Assembly: GCA_902761905.1 (NCBI GenBank)
Contig: CACWMK010000003.1
Coordinates: 1 to 64,000 of the forward strand
Source of the DNA: an uncultured Prevotellaceae bacterium
GTDB lineage: Bacteria > Bacteroidota > Bacteroidia > Bacteroidales > Bacteroidaceae
Direction: 5' to 3'
DNA: 64,000 nt
A model generated the notes under the pieces. That model was not told the origin of the DNA. It worked only from the letters and a program-made list of their open reading frames with translations, and searched no databases. This document shows positions 1-6,924 of this stretch, one piece after another; within the stretch, counting starts at the first letter, position 1; every line of letters starts with the position of its first letter. Both the position numbers and the translations under genes were made by a program.

Positions 1-246
1 CTTAACCTCGAACCACTGGTCGGGCGACCGCCACTCTTCGAGCGGTGTTTTGCCCGTGGGGTATCTGATGCCCATCGCTGCATACTCGCTGATTTCGGGC
101 ACCCGGAACTCGTCCTTGCCAGTTATCACATTATGTCGCAGGTAGAGCGTGCCCATAAGGAAGTTCTGTATGTCCTCCTCGGTGGCCCTCGTCTCCCGCC
201 AGTTAGGTTTGTGCTCCTTGGGAGCTTGGTCTTCTTTATGTTCCAT
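1..246 (-). CDS. VapE/VirE-like primase-helicase, N-terminal fragment cut by window edge
   Basis: The first 82 codons of a gene whose start codon is at 246-244 and which runs off the left edge. The translation begins MEHKEDQAPK and contains LMGTLYLRHNVITGKDEFRV, which resembles the segment found at the start of VapE/VirE-type proteins in Bacteroidales, where a variant of 'YxxRxNxxTxxxEyR' precedes the primase/helicase region. Such proteins are found in phage satellites and integrated elements and are thought to act in their replication. The ATPase domain is outside the window, so the family assignment rests on this short motif alone. A TACCTTTG promoter box lies 25 bases upstream of the start. 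It is the last visible gene of a minus-strand accessory cluster. Confidence 0.55.
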   Translation of the reverse strand, partial: MEHKEDQAPKEHKPNWRETRATEEDIQNFLMGTLYLRHNVITGKDEFRVPEISEYAAMGIRYPTGKTPLEEWRSPDQWFEVK

Positions 247-270
247 TGGTCTTTTTGTTAAAACACAGCA

Positions 271-278
271 CAAAGGTA
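271..278 (-). promoter_or_regulatory. -7 promoter box of VapE-like gene
   Basis: TACCTTTG on the minus strand matches the Bacteroidetes TAnnTTTG -7 element. No convincing TTTG -33 box is seen at the expected spacing. It lies between the 110-residue gene and the VapE-like gene. Confidence 0.5.
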
Positions 279-305
279 CTTATAATAATAGCACGAGCCC
301 ACGTT

Positions 306-638
306 TTAACATAAAGAAACGTTACTTAAAATCTTCGCTTTTAGCGATGCAAACGAGGGATTGAGATTGGAGTTTGTGGTGAGCCAACGGATGATGTCGT
401 TTTTGCGATGTCGGGGGTGGACTACGTTGGGTAGCGAGAGGAACTCGCCAATATACTGGTAGATGTTTGTCTTTGCTCCGCGCGGCAAGTCCTGGCGGAA
501 GTCCAGACGTTCTACCAAGCGAGAATTCTTGGGCGGGGTTTGCAACATAGGGCTGAGGTTATGAATCAACTCATCATACTCCTTGTAATAATCACTACTA
601 AAAAAATCAACTAACAGTCTTTCAGTTTTTAATTTCAT
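306..638 (-). CDS. Unknown 110-residue protein beside VapE-like gene
   Basis: A 110-residue protein starting MKLKTERLLV. The frame is open further upstream, to 686, but that extension would be made from a strong palindrome (649-683), so the internal ATG at 638 is preferred. No signal peptide, membrane segment or known motif is recognised. The protein is mixed charged, with a basic C-terminal half (RHRKNDIIRWLTTNSN) that could bind nucleic acid, but this is only a guess. It lies 59 bases upstream of the VapE-like gene on the same strand and is probably part of the same accessory module. A stem-loop sits just before the start codon. Function unknown. Confidence 0.6.
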   Translation of the reverse strand: MKLKTERLLVDFFSSDYYKEYDELIHNLSPMLQTPPKNSRLVERLDFRQDLPRGAKTNIYQYIGEFLSLPNVVHPRHRKNDIIRWLTTNSNLNPSFASLKAKILSNVSLC

Positions 639-648
639 TTTGCATATA

Positions 649-683
649 GTTTGGTTCACCGCCCCATGGGCGGTCGGCCAAAC
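649..683 (-). promoter_or_regulatory. Stem-loop in leader of the 110-residue gene
   Basis: ACCGCCC (658-664) pairs with GGGCGGT (668-674) around a three-base loop, and GTTTGG (649-654) pairs with CCAAAC (678-683), giving a long near-perfect stem ending 11 bases before the start codon at 638. There is no U-run after it on the minus strand, so it is not a standard terminator. It may control translation or protect the mRNA end. Confidence 0.55.
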
Positions 684-763
684 CACAGCAAAACGTGCTG
701 GGCCGGATACAGGTTATGGTATTAATTATAGTAAAGTCAACAAAAGGCTAATAGATTGTGTGC

Positions 764-807
764 AAAAAAAATCCTCTCGCAATCTTTTTCTATAGAGTTG
801 CAAGAGG
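764..807 (-). terminator. Rho-independent terminator after the secreted 55-residue peptide gene
   Basis: On the minus strand CCTCTTGCAA (from 798-807) pairs with TTGCGAGAGG (from 773-782, one G-T wobble), followed directly by A and eight T (763-771 region). It lies 19 bases after the stop of the small secreted peptide gene. Confidence 0.8.
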
Positions 808-825
808 ACTGATATTATCTGGCTG

Positions 826-993
826 TTATGCCATATTGTTCATGTCGGTGGTGTCACCGGGGATGTATCCGAATTGGTAGTCGTAGCCATTGGTGGGGGT
901 GACGTCTGCCGCCCCTGCCGTCGTAGCGGTGAGCAGCATCATGAGCAGCATCATCGCTGCCCTAGAAAAAGATCTGAATGATTTCTGTCTCAT
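826..993 (-). CDS. Small secreted peptide, 55 residues
   Basis: A 55-codon gene starting MRQKSFRSFS with a clear signal peptide: basic N-terminus, a hydrophobic core rich in Met and Leu (residues 13-23) and an Ala-Gly-Ala-Ala cleavage region around residues 26-29. The predicted mature peptide is only about 26 residues, acidic, Tyr/Thr/Asp-rich, beginning DVTPTNGYDYQF. It is followed by a good terminator at 764-807, which supports it being a real transcription unit. No homologue is recognised. It sits next to a VapE-type module in which other tiny genes are common. It could be a secreted signal or toxin-like peptide, but that is speculation. No Shine-Dalgarno sequence is visible. Confidence 0.6.
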   Translation of the reverse strand: MRQKSFRSFSRAAMMLLMMLLTATTAGAADVTPTNGYDYQFGYIPGDTTDMNNMA

Positions 994-1034
994 ATAAATA
1001 GTTTCTTTAATGTTTCATTTCTGATGAATATACA

Positions 1035-1060
1035 CAAAAAAGTTGCGGGTTCGCCCGCAA
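1035..1060 (-). terminator. Terminator or attenuator upstream of the secreted peptide gene
   Basis: On the minus strand TTGCGGG (1054-1060) and CCCGCAA (1043-1049) form a perfect seven-base-pair stem with a four-base loop, followed by C and six T. It stands about 180 bases downstream of the minus-strand promoter box at 1242-1249 and 40 bases before the start of the 55-residue gene, so it either ends a short RNA or attenuates the peptide gene. Confidence 0.7.
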
Positions 1061-1067
1061 TGGTGGC

Positions 1068-1112
1068 AAGCAAAGCGCATGGAGAGATCTCTCGACTTCG
1101 CTCGAGATGACA
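1068..1112. repeat. REP-like element, copy A
   Basis: Contains GCGCATGGAGAGATCTC followed by TCGACTTCGCTCGAGATGAC. The same blocks occur at 21540-21666, 44036-44222 and, inside a gene, 48545-48618. It is internally palindromic (GAGAGATCTCTC; CGACTTCGCTCG). Confidence 0.8.
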
Positions 1113-1241
1113 TGGGTGGAGATGAAGACATCTCTCACCTGTCGCGCCGCCCTCACGTCGGGGCGTCGCTCCATTTTGATGTTTATACCTACACCCATAT
1201 ATAGTTGATTATTGAGATTTTAATGCTCTCAAAAACGGGTG

Positions 1242-1249
1242 CAAAGGTA
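1242..1249 (-). promoter_or_regulatory. -7 promoter box reading left
   Basis: TACCTTTG on the minus strand; a poor -33 match (GTTG) lies 20 bases upstream. It would transcribe the 1035-1236 unit and possibly the peptide gene beyond it. Confidence 0.5.
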
Positions 1250-1323
1250 ACACTTTTCCGCGAAACCACCAACAAATATTCCTAATTATTTAATCTTTTC
1301 CCAAAATTTATTTGGTAGACTTT

Positions 1324-1473
1324 TTATTCATTAATAAAGTTCTTCGTTGTCATGTCGTAGTATAGGGCTTCGAGTTCTTGGAGAGTGAGGTTCTCTTCGG
1401 AGTGCTCGATGATGCGTATAAGCTCATCGCGCCGAAAGTCTTCCGGCTTTGTGAATTTGTCCGTATATCCCAT
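1324..1473 (-). CDS. Small unknown protein, 49 residues, with strong ribosome binding site
   Basis: A 49-codon gene starting MGYTDKFTKP and ending TTKNFINE. The start is supported by AGGAGG at 1483-1488, nine bases upstream, an unusually strong Shine-Dalgarno sequence for this genome, where most starts have none. The product is acidic, probably helical (EELIRIIEHSEENLTLQELEAL-like pattern) and has no signal peptide or membrane segment. No homologue is recognised. It is the first minus-strand gene of the left accessory region and is divergent from the SpoIIE phosphatase gene at 1606. Confidence 0.55.
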   Translation of the reverse strand: MGYTDKFTKPEDFRRDELIRIIEHSEENLTLQELEALYYDMTTKNFINE

Positions 1474-1541
1474 AGCAGTATGCCTCCTTTAGTCAATCAG
1501 TTCGCTTAAGAATAATGAATAATAAATTTTTTAATGAAAAA

Positions 1542-1573
1542 TTTGCTGGTTACGCAAATATTTGCTACTTTTG
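1542..1573 (+). promoter_or_regulatory. Promoter of SpoIIE phosphatase-STAS operon
   Basis: TTTG at 1542-1545 and TACTTTTG at 1566-1573, separated by exactly 20 bases, match the Bacteroidetes -33/-7 promoter. Start codon is 32 bases downstream. Confidence 0.8.
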
Positions 1574-1605
1574 CAGCGTGAGACGATAAATGTTACTGTG
1601 CGACC

Positions 1606-3978
1606 ATGGAGAAAATAACACTTGCTAACAGATTGAGCATACGTATTATGGCTGTAGTGATGGTGATGACTGTCATCATCATGGCTGTAGTTTACGTGAT
1701 AACCAGAGACTCGATGGCAAGGGAGGCAGAAACGCGATATGAGAGCGTGTTACAGAACGAAAACGAGAAGACACGTGGTGTGCTGTCGGATGTGTATGTG
1801 GCTGCAATAAACAATGTGAACGTGATAGAACGCGACATAAACGACCCCGACAAACTGCAGGCACACCTGGAGCGGATGGTGAGTCTGAACATGTATATGA
1901 GCAGTGCACGCCTGATATTTGAACCCGACTTCTACCCGCAGCTGGGGCACAGCTATGAGATATACGCATGGCGCGACAGCGCTGATGTGATAAAAGGGCG
2001 ACAGATGAACGAGAAACATCCTGATTTCCTGGTGCACGCATGGTATAAGGATGCTTTCGAGAACGATATAGATGACTGGACACCGCCTTACTTCGACCGT
2101 GCGTCGTCGCTTCAGCTTACTACCACCTATCTGGTGCACATACACGACCATAAGGGTCGCAAAGTGGGTATGCTGGGAGCCGACGTTAGTCTGGAGTGGT
2201 TGCGCGAACGCCACAGACGTGAGGATGCCGCCATACACGACAAGTACGAACAGAACTTTGCAAAACAGTCGTACAGTTTTATCATCGACCACGACGGCAC
2301 GTACCTGATAAATCCTCTGGAGGAAAGGGTGCTGAAGGAGAAATTCCAGAACGTCACGGCTGAGTCGCCGAGCACCAAAGATGATGAGCTGGCGCAGAAG
2401 ATGATGAACGGCGAGAGCGGTGTGTGCCGACTGCCTGACGACGGACTGGACTGCTGGGTGTTCTACTCGTACGTGAAATTTGCCGACTGGACAGTGGCTA
2501 TAGTTGTGCCCGAGGATATAATATATCATAAGGGTAACGTGCTGGCCAACATCATACTGGCAGTGCTGTTTCTGGGACTGGTGCTGATATATCTGCTGAG
2601 CCACCACTATATTACTAAAGGTCTGAGACCGCTTACACCGTTTGTTAAGATAGCCCGACAGATAGCGCAAGGAAACTTTGATATCGAACTGCCTGAGGTG
2701 AAGAGCCGCGAGGTGAGCGCACTGCGCGAGGCTTTCGGCGATATGCAGCAATCGCTTAACAGATATATATATGAGTTGAGGGAAACTGCAGCCTCGAATG
2801 CGGCGATGGAGCAGGAACTGAAGATTGCAAGCGATATACAGCAGCGCATGCTGCCCAAGGTGTATCCTCCATTCCCCGAACGTAAAGACATCGACATATT
2901 CGGCGAGGTGGTGACGGCCAAGCAGGTGGGTGGCGACCTGTTCGACTTCTTTATACGCGACGAGAAACTGTACTTCAGTATTGGCGATGTGGCTGGTAAG
3001 GGTGTGCCTGCGGCTCTGGTGATGGCAGTGGCACGATCGATGTTCCGCAGTGCATCGATGACTCATACATCGCCAAAGCTGATAGTTGAATCGATAAACC
3101 ATTCGGTGTGTCAGAGTAACGACTCGTTTATGTTTGTAACCCTGTTTATGGGTGTACTCGACCTGGCTACGGGCCGACTGCTGTACTGCAATGCCGGACA
3201 TGAGCCCCCTGTGCTGGTGGGTGGTGCTCACACCCGATTCCTGAACTGCGACAATAACATACCGCTGGGACTGCGTGATAACTGGGAATATTCCGAACAG
3301 CGATCGCTGATAGATAAGGGCACCACGCTATTCCTGTATACCGACGGATATACCGAGGCCGAGACAGTAGACCACGAACAGTTTGGTAGTGAGCGCATGT
3401 GTGCGGAGGCTCTGCGACTGAGTGCCTTGCATCACGACTCGCGTACGTTTGTGCAAGAGATACGCAAGGCCGAGCGCACGTTTGTAAACTACATACCTCA
3501 GGGCGACGATATATCGCTGCTGGCCATCAAATACAAGGGTGGACATGACAAGCACCTGTATCGTAGAGGAATATCACTGGTTAACGATGTGCAGGAGGTA
3601 CCGGCACTGGCTATATTCGTGGGCAGTATCTGCGAAGACATGCGATTCGACGAACTGACCACTGCAGGAGTTAACCTGGCTATAGAAGAGGCTGTGGTAA
3701 ACGTGATGAATTATGCATATCCGGAAGGCTCTCGCCATAACATACTGCTGGAGGTGGTGGCCGACAAGGAGAAGATAAAATTCGAACTTTCAGACGATGG
3801 ACGCCCATTCGACCCGACTACGGTATCGGAGGTGGATGTTACACTGCCGGCCAACCAGCGCCCGATAGGTGGACTGGGAGTACACTTGATACGCCACTAT
3901 ATGGACAGTGTGAGCTATGAGCGCAAGGATGGGCAGAATGTGCTCACGATGGTGAAATATTTGAAGGGTAAAGAATAA
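1606..3978 (+). CDS. Membrane SpoIIE-type phosphatase fused to RsbW-like serine kinase
   Basis: A 790-residue sensor for a partner-switching pathway. Order: membrane segment 13-33, large extracytoplasmic sensor (about 35-310, Cache-like), second membrane segment 312-334, HAMP linker (about 335-388), coiled linker, PP2C/SpoIIE phosphatase (about 425-645), and a C-terminal GHKL ATPase (about 665-788). Metal-binding phosphatase motifs are seen: VGGDL near 441-445, TDGYTEAE near 578-585 and GDD at 633-635. The ATPase keeps its N-box (EE at 694-695, N699), G1 (DDGRPF, 730-735) and G2 (GGLG, 755-758), so it should bind ATP. In the family the kinase phosphorylates a STAS-domain partner on serine and the phosphatase reverses this. 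Having both on one chain next to a STAS gene (3991) fits a self-contained switch. The signal sensed and final target are unknown. Confidence 0.9.
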   Translation: MEKITLANRLSIRIMAVVMVMTVIIMAVVYVITRDSMAREAETRYESVLQNENEKTRGVLSDVYVAAINNVNVIERDINDPDKLQAHLERMVSLNMYMSSARLIFEPDFYPQLGHSYEIYAWRDSADVIKGRQMNEKHPDFLVHAWYKDAFENDIDDWTPPYFDRASSLQLTTTYLVHIHDHKGRKVGMLGADVSLEWLRERHRREDAAIHDKYEQNFAKQSYSFIIDHDGTYLINPLEERVLKEKFQNVTAESPSTKDDELAQKMMNGESGVCRLPDDGLDCWVFYSYVKFADWTVAIVVPEDIIYHKGNVLANIILAVLFLGLVLIYLLSHHYITKGLRPLTPFVKIARQIAQGNFDIELPEVKSREVSALREAFGDMQQSLNRYIYELRETAASNAAMEQELKIASDIQQRMLPKVYPPFPERKDIDIFGEVVTAKQVGGDLFDFFIRDEKLYFSIGDVAGKGVPAALVMAVARSMFRSASMTHTSPKLIVESINHSVCQSNDSFMFVTLFMGVLDLATGRLLYCNAGHEPPVLVGGAHTRFLNCDNNIPLGLRDNWEYSEQRSLIDKGTTLFLYTDGYTEAETVDHEQFGSERMCAEALRLSALHHDSRTFVQEIRKAERTFVNYIPQGDDISLLAIKYKGGHDKHLYRRGISLVNDVQEVPALAIFVGSICEDMRFDELTTAGVNLAIEEAVVNVMNYAYPEGSRHNILLEVVADKEKIKFELSDDGRPFDPTTVSEVDVTLPANQRPIGGLGVHLIRHYMDSVSYERKDGQNVLTMVKYLKGKE

Positions 3979-3990
3979 AAAGATATAATT

Positions 3991-4296
3991 ATGGAAGCAA
4001 CAATCAGAAAGGAAGACAACAAGTGTGTGACACTGATACTTGACGGACGTCTTGACACATCGGTGACACCAAAGACTGAGAAAGAGGTTGAGCCACTCTA
4101 CGACTTCGTGGGCTACGAGATCGTGATAGACTGTACGCGTCTGGACTACATATCGAGTAGCGGACTGCGACTGCTGATGGCAATAAACCAGCGCTGCAGT
4201 GCCAATAAGTGCGAGCTATATATCAAGGGACTGCAGGCCAAGGTGTACGACGTGTTCCAGACTACCGGCTTTGTACACTTGTTTAAGTTCAAGTAA
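3991..4296 (+). CDS. STAS-domain anti-anti-sigma-like protein
   Basis: A 101-residue single STAS domain related to SpoIIAA/RsbV. The conserved loop that carries the regulatory serine is present (LDYISSSGLRLLM, residues 51-63, Ser55-57 before Gly58). In known systems phosphorylation at this site by an RsbW-type kinase releases the partner, and a SpoIIE-type phosphatase resets it. The gene starts 12 bases after the 790-residue phosphatase/kinase, so the two are cotranscribed and very likely interact. No sigma factor or separate anti-sigma gene is found nearby, so the output may not be a sigma factor. Its last eight bases overlap the convergent gene at 4289. Assignment to STAS is secure; the partner is inferred. 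Confidence 0.9.
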   Translation: MEATIRKEDNKCVTLILDGRLDTSVTPKTEKEVEPLYDFVGYEIVIDCTRLDYISSSGLRLLMAINQRCSANKCELYIKGLQAKVYDVFQTTGFVHLFKFK

Positions 4297-5197
4297 GATC
4301 AATGTCCTTGATACACTGTGAAACGAAGTAGTTTGCTATTTCGCCGTCGACATTGTATAATGGCTGAATGCGGTTAGAAACCTTGTTTGTGCCTATGCTC
4401 TGCAGCACTTCGTTCTGTTCGGTAAGATTGCCGTTCTTGTCGTAGAATGCGATGGCTACAAACGGATTGTTGAACATAGTCTTGTATTTGCATATTATTT
4501 CTTCTTTCAGCTTGTTGTCGTCGGGCTGGTAGTATTCTCCTATCTGGCCTGCTTTGGATATGATGACGTTGAGCGTGGCTGAATGGTGGTCGGCACGGAT
4601 GGTGCGGATTTTCACCAGATAGCAAACCACACCAAGTATGGCTGCCAGTATAAGCGATATGATGCCTGTCCACAGAGGTACCTGCGATGGATGCAGCTCA
4701 TGGCGCTCGGGGTGCATCCAAATATTGTAAATGGAGTGTATGTCGCCACGGAGTTTCAGTCGCATAAACTGGTCGTCGAACTGCTCCATCAGTTGGCGGT
4801 CCTTGCCCACCAGATAAACCTCGACGATAGAGTCGGGGCGAATACGCTTATAGTTTACCACCTCTTCGCTGAAGTAGTACTTACTCTTGTCGTAATCTCT
4901 GATATCAGCGAATATCAGGTCGGCCTCGCCTTTCTCGAACGCCGGTTTGAGGTCGTCATCAGTCATGCTTGTGAAAGTGCATGGAACACCCATTTCGGTG
5001 AGTACGGCTCGGGCTATGTCAATATGACTACCCTCGGGCGAACCATAAGTACCCTTGAACTCATAGGGCTTGTCGGTACGACTGCACACTATGACCACGG
5101 GGTTACTCTTGTTGTATCGGTCGGTAAGTGCTTGACCCGACACTTGCAGTACTGTTGCCAGCAGTAGGATTGTGGCTGTGATGTATCGGTACTTCAT
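4289..5197 (-). CDS. Truncated solute-binding receptor with membrane anchor and PAS-like tail
   Basis: A 302-residue protein with a signal peptide (about 1-22), a family-3 solute-binding region (33-162), a membrane segment (174-196) and a ~105-residue cytoplasmic tail with a PAS-like stretch (VAIAFYDKNGNLTEQNE). The binding region has the N-terminal lobe pattern (SHIDIARAVL; GEADLIFAD; YYFSEEV) and then goes straight to the closing segment (VEVYLVGKD...GDIHSIYNIW), so most of lobe 2 of a normal periplasmic binding protein appears to be missing. No kinase or other catalytic domain follows. It overlaps the upstream receptor gene by four bases (ATGA), so translation is coupled. It probably senses an amino-acid-like ligand or acts as an accessory subunit of its neighbour; the output is unknown. 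Confidence 0.75.
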   Translation of the reverse strand: MKYRYITATILLLATVLQVSGQALTDRYNKSNPVVIVCSRTDKPYEFKGTYGSPEGSHIDIARAVLTEMGVPCTFTSMTDDDLKPAFEKGEADLIFADIRDYDKSKYYFSEEVVNYKRIRPDSIVEVYLVGKDRQLMEQFDDQFMRLKLRGDIHSIYNIWMHPERHELHPSQVPLWTGIISLILAAILGVVCYLVKIRTIRADHHSATLNVIISKAGQIGEYYQPDDNKLKEEIICKYKTMFNNPFVAIAFYDKNGNLTEQNEVLQSIGTNKVSNRIQPLYNVDGEIANYFVSQCIKDIDLT

Positions 5198-6780
5198 ACG
5201 CAGAAAACGAATATGCCTAGCAACTCGCCGTCGTGATTCTTTACGGTACGCATCTTATACTCCACGCCGTTGATAGTGGCGTGGTAGCCGTGTACATCGC
5301 GCAGCGAAGCCAGATGATTGTGGAATATAGTGTTTAGGTCTGCATGGCTTTCTACCAGTGCATCGATATCGATATGTAGCAGTTCGCAGGCCTTCGTGTT
5401 AGCATTACGTATAATGCCTTCTTTGTCGAAGAACAGTATGCCCGAGTCGGTGCTGTAGAACATCGACCAGTATCGCAGCAGTCGTTCGCTGTCGGCTATC
5501 TTCTTTCGGCGTTGTTCGGTTATGTCCTTCTTTATTGCAACTATCTCAAGCGGATTGCCGTTGCGACTGCGACGCAGCACCGACAGGTCAACTGCAAATG
5601 AGTGCAGCTTATTGTCGTCATAGTCCATGTCAATTGCCTGTAGCTCTAAGGTTATCTTCTGTTCCTCGTGGCCGTGCGCGTCCTTATGCCTGCTGGTCAG
5701 TCGTTCCAGAGCTTCGCGCAGTTTCCAGAAGTCCTCGCGGCTGTATCGGTGCGAAAACACATCGAAAGAGTAGGTGCCAATCACATGTCCCTTCTCGTTG
5801 TAGTAATAAAATTTGTGGTTTTTTACCTTATATGACCAAATGCGCAGGAGGCCGATATTCTCTATCTGCGACAGTTGGGTTAACAATTGGGCCTGCTTGC
5901 TATGTATGCGCCTGTACTGCACTACAAACCATACCAGTAATAAGGCTGCGACCGCTAGCAACAATATGCCTGCGATGGCCAGTGTGGTATGCCACTGAGG
6001 ACTGCTAAGCGGAGTACGGTCAGGGTAGAACCATTTGCTCTCAAGTGCCTCCATCTTGTCATCGGTATATAGCTTCGAATAGGTCTTGTCCAGCAGATTC
6101 AACAATTGCTGGTTTCGCGACAGGAATTTATAGTCCATGTGTGGCATATTGACCGGAGTTACCATCAGATTGTTCAGACGCTTCTCGCGGATAATCCATC
6201 TCAGTGCTGCCGTGTTCCACACAACCTGGCCCTGCTGCGTGTCGTTTAGCTTAATCATCTCATTTATCATGTCCTTGCTCACGATGGCATTATCGGCCCA
6301 GCCATAGTCGTTCATCAAGTCCAGACATATACTATGTTCGCTTACCGTTACCTTGTTGTCGGGGTTGCTCAGGTCGTGGAATGTCTTGATGGCCACGTCC
6401 TTGCTCTTAGGTGTAGCCACGCTCTGGGTTAACAGTGCTATTGAGGTGTGACCATATTGTCCGTAGTCGCTGTTGTGCATGGTCGGCAGACCAAATGTAA
6501 TATCGCATTGTCCCGACTTCAGGTCGGCCAGCACCTCGCGGAGTGGCTTGAGCTTGATAACGTATGGAATCTTCAGTTCGTCGAGCAGCAACTTTATCAG
6601 CGCCACATTATATCCATCAGGTTCGCCCTTGTCATTAATATATGTATAAGGGTAGAAGTTGGTAGCGTCTTCGTATACCAGTGGTTTGTGATCAGTATAT
6701 ATATCGAGAGTGTCGCCTTGAGCATAAACGCTGCCAGCGAATAGCATGAAACATGGTATAATTAGCAGTAATCTGAACAT
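5194..6780 (-). CDS. Solute-binding-protein receptor with two PAS-like domains, no kinase
   Basis: A 528-residue membrane receptor starting MFRLLLIIPC (signal peptide ending near SVYAQ). The frame is open to 6846, but the promoter at 6812-6843 lies inside that extension, so the start at 6780 is chosen. Residues about 25-260 form a complete family-3 periplasmic binding domain, followed by a membrane segment (264-288) and two PAS-like regions (about 300-420 and 440-528). The second contains DSGILFFDKEGIIRNANTKA. In many Bacteroidales sensors this architecture continues into HisKA and HATPase domains; here the protein stops after PAS. It is the first gene of a two-gene operon with the truncated receptor at 4289-5197. 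Likely an amino-acid or related small-molecule sensor; how it signals is unknown. Confidence 0.8.
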   Translation of the reverse strand: MFRLLLIIPCFMLFAGSVYAQGDTLDIYTDHKPLVYEDATNFYPYTYINDKGEPDGYNVALIKLLLDELKIPYVIKLKPLREVLADLKSGQCDITFGLPTMHNSDYGQYGHTSIALLTQSVATPKSKDVAIKTFHDLSNPDNKVTVSEHSICLDLMNDYGWADNAIVSKDMINEMIKLNDTQQGQVVWNTAALRWIIREKRLNNLMVTPVNMPHMDYKFLSRNQQLLNLLDKTYSKLYTDDKMEALESKWFYPDRTPLSSPQWHTTLAIAGILLLAVAALLLVWFVVQYRRIHSKQAQLLTQLSQIENIGLLRIWSYKVKNHKFYYYNEKGHVIGTYSFDVFSHRYSREDFWKLREALERLTSRHKDAHGHEEQKITLELQAIDMDYDDNKLHSFAVDLSVLRRSRNGNPLEIVAIKKDITEQRRKKIADSERLLRYWSMFYSTDSGILFFDKEGIIRNANTKACELLHIDIDALVESHADLNTIFHNHLASLRDVHGYHATINGVEYKMRTVKNHDGELLGIFVFCV

Positions 6781-6811
6781 AACAATAGGTAATAGAAATA
6801 GTAAAACACTG

Positions 6812-6843
6812 CAAAGATATGAAAAAAAGTTATTAATAACAAA
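6812..6843 (-). promoter_or_regulatory. Promoter of receptor operon
   Basis: On the minus strand TTTG (6840-6843) and TATCTTTG (6812-6819) are 20 bases apart. It is back to back with the promoter of the TPR sensor kinase. Confidence 0.8.
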
Positions 6844-6863
6844 CAATTTATTAATTTTTTTTG

Positions 6864-6871
6864 TATCTTTG
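6864..6871 (+). promoter_or_regulatory. -7 box of TPR sensor kinase gene
   Basis: TATCTTTG on the plus strand after a T-rich run. No TTTG is present at the -33 position, where the sequence is instead CAAA, the -33 box of the divergent promoter. Confidence 0.6.
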
Positions 6872-6924
6872 CCCTCGAGATATTAACCTAAAATATGGAA
6901 TTATTGGTAAAAAAACAGACATAT

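Larger units (their letters stand above)
1035..1236 (-). ncRNA. Candidate ~200-nt short transcript (ncRNA or leader)
   Basis: A TACCTTTG box at 1242-1249 and an intrinsic terminator at 1035-1060 bound a ~200-base minus-strand unit. The only open frame here starts at 1198 and runs through the terminator hairpin without stopping, so coding is unlikely. The unit contains a REP-like palindrome (1068-1112). It could be a small RNA or the attenuated leader of the secreted-peptide gene. No known RNA family is recognised. Confidence 0.4.

Noticed and set aside
149-364. 71-codon plus-strand frame at the left edge
   Set aside because: Opposite the VapE-like gene and its promoter; no support.
1007-1198. 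63-codon minus-strand frame in the left accessory region
   Set aside because: It reads through a REP-like element and an intrinsic terminator hairpin; treated as part of a noncoding unit instead.
1750-3231. Long minus-strand open frame (493 codons) opposite the SpoIIE phosphatase gene
   Set aside because: Its composition (His, Gln, Val, Leu-rich, no domain) is that of an antisense frame opened by codon bias; the plus-strand frame has clear domains.
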